From Fidelibacterota bacterium (GTDB lineage: Bacteria; Fidelibacterota; UBA8477; JABMPR01), in assembly GCA_013203185.1 (NCBI GenBank), contig JABMOS010000061.1:1-35334 (forward strand): 35,334 bases of DNA, written 5' to 3'. The translations under genes were made by a program, and so were the position numbers. Position 1 is the stretch's first letter. Each line of letters begins with the position of its first letter. Below the pieces are notes generated by a model. That model did no database searches and was not told where the DNA came from. It saw only the letters and a list, made by a program, of their open reading frames with translations. Shown here piece after piece: positions 32,464 through 35,334 of the stretch.

Positions 32464-34254
32464 TTAGGGTTCTTGCTTATGATACATGGCGTCGATGAGG
32501 GTCTTGAATTTCTCATTGATCTGCTTGCGTTTGAGCTTAAGCGTGGGCGTGATCTCGCCTCCCTCCTGGGTAAAGGGCTTGGCCATGAGCTTGAATTTTT
32601 TGATGGTCTCATACTGGGCCAGTTTCTGGGACTGCGCCTCTATACGCTCCTTGAAAAATTCAATGACATGGGGATGAGCTATCAACTCTTCATTATCCTG
32701 AAATTGTATTTTCTTTTTGTGTGCCCAGGCTTCCAGGCTTTCAAATGCGGGCACAATCAAAGCACTTACAAAATTGCGCTTATCTCCAATGGCGATAATC
32801 TGCTCAATGAAAAAATCCTTACCGATCAATTTTTCAATATTCTGCGGCGCAATGTTTTTACCACCAGATGTGATGATCAAATCTTTGATACGGTCTGTAA
32901 TTTTCAAAAAGCCGTCCTCATCAAATTCGCCTACATCACCAGTTTTAAACCAACCATCAACAATACTTTCAGCTGTGGCTTCTGGATTATTGAAATAGCC
33001 CTTCATAATCTGGGGACCCCTGGCCTGGATTTCGCCATTCTCAGCAATTCTGACTTCACAATTAGGCACCAACTTTCCCACAGTACCAAATTTGAAATTT
33101 TCAGGGGTATTGTATGAGATCATGGGTGATGTTTCTGTCAACCCATAACCCTGACAGATCAACAGACCACAGGCCAGGAAGAATTCTTCAATACTTTTAT
33201 CCAGAGGTGCGCCACCTGCAGAAAAGAAATTTTTGTCTCCCCCCACAACAGCTCGGACCTTAGAAAGCACCAACTTATCCAGAATCTTGTATTTCAATGC
33301 AAGGCCAGAGGGAATTTCCTGCTTCCTAAAAAACAGGTTGTTGTATGTTGTCCCTGTCTCAATAGCCTTCTTAAACAGAAAGCGTTTTATCGGTGAAGCG
33401 CTTTCTTGGGAGTTCATCACAGCGGCATAAATTTTTTCATAAAGTCTTGGCACGGAGACCATGGCAGTAGGCTTAACCTCCTGCATGGTTTCGATGACCT
33501 GTTTTGGATCTTCCAGATAGGTTTGGATGGCCCCTTTGAGATATACATAATAGGACCACATGCGTTCATAGACATGGCTCAGGGGTAAAAAGCACAGGGA
33601 AACGTCTTCGTGACTAACACTGAAATTTGCGTCCACACACTCAAATTGGTGGAACAAATTTCCATGGGATAACATGACCCCTTTGGGGTGTCCTGTGGTT
33701 CCAGAAGTATAAATAATGGTGGTGACATCGTCTGTTTTTATTTTTCCTGAGCGGAGATTCATTTCTTTGATCAGATCTTCCTGATCCTGGACATTTAGAT
33801 AATCTCTAAAATAAGTGGCGAATGTGGTGTCAATCTCCATGGCTGGATCATAGCAAACCACCTCGAGTGGGTCACCATCCTTATGAATGGTGGCAAGATT
33901 TGTATACTGTTCCAGATTTCCCACATAGATCAGCTTGATGCCAGCATCCTGGATGATGTATTTGGCCTGGTCAAGGGTATTGGTGGCATAAATGGGAACT
34001 GATATGGCACCTACTAGAATACAGGCAAAATCACTTACTGCCCATTCATAGCGGTTGGCAGAATAGATGCCCACCGAGTCACCTTTTTTTACACCGGACT
34101 GGATCATGGCGCAGGCAAGATTGGTAATCTTTTCACCAAATTCTCTATATGTCAAAGACGCCCAGCCATCTCCAATCTTGTATCGCAGTGCAGTATTATC
34201 ACCGTACTCAGCAATTTTAATGGTAATCATCTGTCCGATGTGATCGTAATTCAT
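32464..34254 (-). CDS. Long-chain acyl-CoA synthetase (FadD15/ACSL-like)
   Basis: This 596-aa AMP-forming ligase activates long-chain fatty acids with ATP and CoA. The AMP-binding P-loop is YTSGTTGHPKG (182-192), then GYGLTETSP (369-377), GWFKTGDVGEFDEDGFLKI and ITSGGKNIAPQNIE. The GGKNIAPQ-type hinge and overall form match the FadD15/eukaryotic ACSL subgroup. Specificity is inferred. It begins 111 bases after the end of the sphingosine-1-phosphate lyase gene on the same strand, and could convert the acid from fatty-aldehyde oxidation to its CoA ester. Confidence 0.9.
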   Translation of the reverse strand: MNYDHIGQMITIKIAEYGDNTALRYKIGDGWASLTYREFGEKITNLACAMIQSGVKKGDSVGIYSANRYEWAVSDFACILVGAISVPIYATNTLDQAKYIIQDAGIKLIYVGNLEQYTNLATIHKDGDPLEVVCYDPAMEIDTTFATYFRDYLNVQDQEDLIKEMNLRSGKIKTDDVTTIIYTSGTTGHPKGVMLSHGNLFHQFECVDANFSVSHEDVSLCFLPLSHVYERMWSYYVYLKGAIQTYLEDPKQVIETMQEVKPTAMVSVPRLYEKIYAAVMNSQESASPIKRFLFKKAIETGTTYNNLFFRKQEIPSGLALKYKILDKLVLSKVRAVVGGDKNFFSAGGAPLDKSIEEFFLACGLLICQGYGLTETSPMISYNTPENFKFGTVGKLVPNCEVRIAENGEIQARGPQIMKGYFNNPEATAESIVDGWFKTGDVGEFDEDGFLKITDRIKDLIITSGGKNIAPQNIEKLIGKDFFIEQIIAIGDKRNFVSALIVPAFESLEAWAHKKKIQFQDNEELIAHPHVIEFFKERIEAQSQKLAQYETIKKFKLMAKPFTQEGGEITPTLKLKRKQINEKFKTLIDAMYHKQEP

Positions 34255-34365
34255 CTTATATCCTCAATTTCATTGAAATAAATTTAGCCTTGTGACCTGG
34301 CAAACAACTTATTACGCCGTAGCTAGAGGGGAAGTAAAACTGGGTGGACTTTATCCCCGCCAGCC

Positions 34366-35334
34366 CTATTTCTTTGATTTGACTTTGTTCATTATCCCAG
34401 CCACCTTTTCAACCAGCCAGGGACTGTTTTCTCCATCCATGGGCATCTGACCCTTGGAACTATACATTCCCTCCATCATTTTCATGACTTCTTTCTTGAT
34501 CATGCCCCGAAAAGGAAGATTGGCAATCATTCCATACATAGCCGCATTCCCCTTGGCTGCCAGCTTTGGGTTGGAACGAACTGTTTCAACTGAAGCCTGC
34601 AGATCAGCCAAATACTCCTCACTAATTTTTGCGTGCCCCGGTACAACCATGACGTGCAGGCCCTCGGGACGCTGCAATCGATCAATTTGCCAGCCCTTGG
34701 CTTCCATTTGATCACCAACAGCAAAAATATTGACCTTTTCATCAGTGGAATGGTAGGCAAAGACACTCATATCAGGACGACCCAGGACCTTAAGTCCCTC
34801 GATAGCATTAATCCCTTTTCTGAGCTCTGCAGTGATATTCATGATTGTTCGGGCATTTTCTTTATACCCGTCCTCCCCCAGGCTATGCATTGCCGCCCAG
34901 GCAGCTGCAAAAGAGCCACCAGGTCTCGTTCCCAATAAAGCTGGTGAGGCAAAGACACCACCGGGCCAATCTTCATGGATGAAAAATTGATGCTTCATAT
35001 ATTTCATGCTTCGATAAAGGACTGTGGAAGCCCCCTTGGCGGCAAAGCCATATTTATGGACATCAGCAGAAATAGAGGTAACACCCTTTACTCGAAAATC
35101 GAAAGGTGGGACCTGTCCACCATTCATCTCAATAAAGGGCAGTAGAAATCCTCCCAGGCAAGAATCCACATGGAGAGGAATGTCATACTGAAGTGCTAGC
35201 TTCCCTAACTCCTCAATGGGGTCTATCATGCCATGGGGATAAGAGGGTGCCGAACCAACCAGCATGATGGTGCGACGATTTATCAGTTTTCTCACTGCTT
35301 CAACATCCACTCGGAAATCTGACTTGAGGGGAGC
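34366..35334 (-). CDS. Sphingosine-1-phosphate lyase-like PLP enzyme (N-terminus beyond the window)
   Basis: The frame is open to the right edge, so the gene is partial (322 codons visible). The residues LKSDFRVDVEAVRKLI and SAPSYPHGMIDPIEELGKLA closely follow the animal and bacterial S1P lyases. HVDSCLGGFLLPF holds the cofactor Asp, and SISADVHKYGFAAKGAS holds the PLP-lysine. DWPGGVFASPALLGTRPGG, and AMYGM near the C-terminus, are also family blocks. Sphingosine-1-phosphate lyase splits phosphorylated sphingoid bases into a fatty aldehyde and phosphoethanolamine. Bacterial homologues are known from Symbiobacterium and Legionella. A different group II PLP decarboxylase (glutamate, tyrosine) is unlikely given the match of these blocks. 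Confidence 0.87.
   Translation of the reverse strand, partial: APLKSDFRVDVEAVRKLINRRTIMLVGSAPSYPHGMIDPIEELGKLALQYDIPLHVDSCLGGFLLPFIEMNGGQVPPFDFRVKGVTSISADVHKYGFAAKGASTVLYRSMKYMKHQFFIHEDWPGGVFASPALLGTRPGGSFAAAWAAMHSLGEDGYKENARTIMNITAELRKGINAIEGLKVLGRPDMSVFAYHSTDEKVNIFAVGDQMEAKGWQIDRLQRPEGLHVMVVPGHAKISEEYLADLQASVETVRSNPKLAAKGNAAMYGMIANLPFRGMIKKEVMKMMEGMYSSKGQMPMDGENSPWLVEKVAGIMNKVKSKK

Overview
The window looks like a chromosomal segment from an FCB-group bacterium, possibly a Candidatus Marinimicrobia (SAR406), Calditrichota or KSB1-type lineage. The main clue is a secreted VCBS/FG-GAP protein (850..2814) ending in a 'YPNPFNP'-type C-terminal sorting domain, which is common in those phyla. Further clues are the many lipoproteins, the 2-oxoglutarate:ferredoxin oxidoreductase, the ThyX thymidylate synthase and the PPi-type phosphofructokinase. 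The phylum call is an inference. I see no insertion sequences, phage genes or CRISPR arrays.

Layout, left to right. (1) 1-800: the end of a fumarate reductase/succinate dehydrogenase flavoprotein gene and its iron-sulfur subunit. The 5' part of the iron-sulfur gene appears frameshifted and stop-interrupted. (2) 850-5621, minus strand: the VCBS surface protein, then an operon TPR lipoprotein - pabA - pabB (aminodeoxychorismate, folate branch). (3) 5762-11754, plus strand: envelope genes. These are a lipoprotein with an acidic insert, a YidD-like domain joined to a membrane domain, a nucleotide pyrophosphatase/phosphodiesterase lipoprotein, a tiny membrane ORF, a YD-like repeat lipoprotein and a class A beta-lactamase-fold lipoprotein. 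(4) 11850-15065, plus strand: cysQ, thyX, a 47-aa membrane protein, PPi-phosphofructokinase, tRNA-His and tRNA-Glu. (5) 15098-17904, minus strand: a large lipoprotein of unknown function and a secreted LIM/DA1-like metallopeptidase. (6) 17966-22584: an inositol-lipid cluster with myo-inositol-1-phosphate synthase, a CDP-alcohol phosphatidyltransferase, a small export-type membrane protein and an AUR1-like PAP2 enzyme. A second AUR1-like PAP2 paralogue is divergently placed. (7) 22589-27449: a GNAT acetyltransferase, two-subunit fumarase and KorAB. (8) 27731-30163: a Lon-family AAA+ protease. (9) 30369-35334: an ALDH22-like aldehyde dehydrogenase, a DUF1761 protein, a long-chain acyl-CoA synthetase and a sphingosine-1-phosphate lyase that runs off the right edge.

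How the genes fit together. Fumarate reductase/succinate dehydrogenase, fumarase and KorAB are TCA-cycle enzymes that can also run reductively. The most notable theme is lipid chemistry of eukaryotic flavour. Sphingosine-1-phosphate lyase, aldehyde dehydrogenase and acyl-CoA synthetase are the three enzyme classes of the animal sphingoid-base degradation route, and here they lie within 5 kb. About 8 kb away is a gene set for inositol phospholipids, with AUR1-like enzymes resembling inositol phosphorylceramide synthases. No serine palmitoyltransferase or ceramide synthase is visible in this window, so sphingolipid synthesis itself is not shown.
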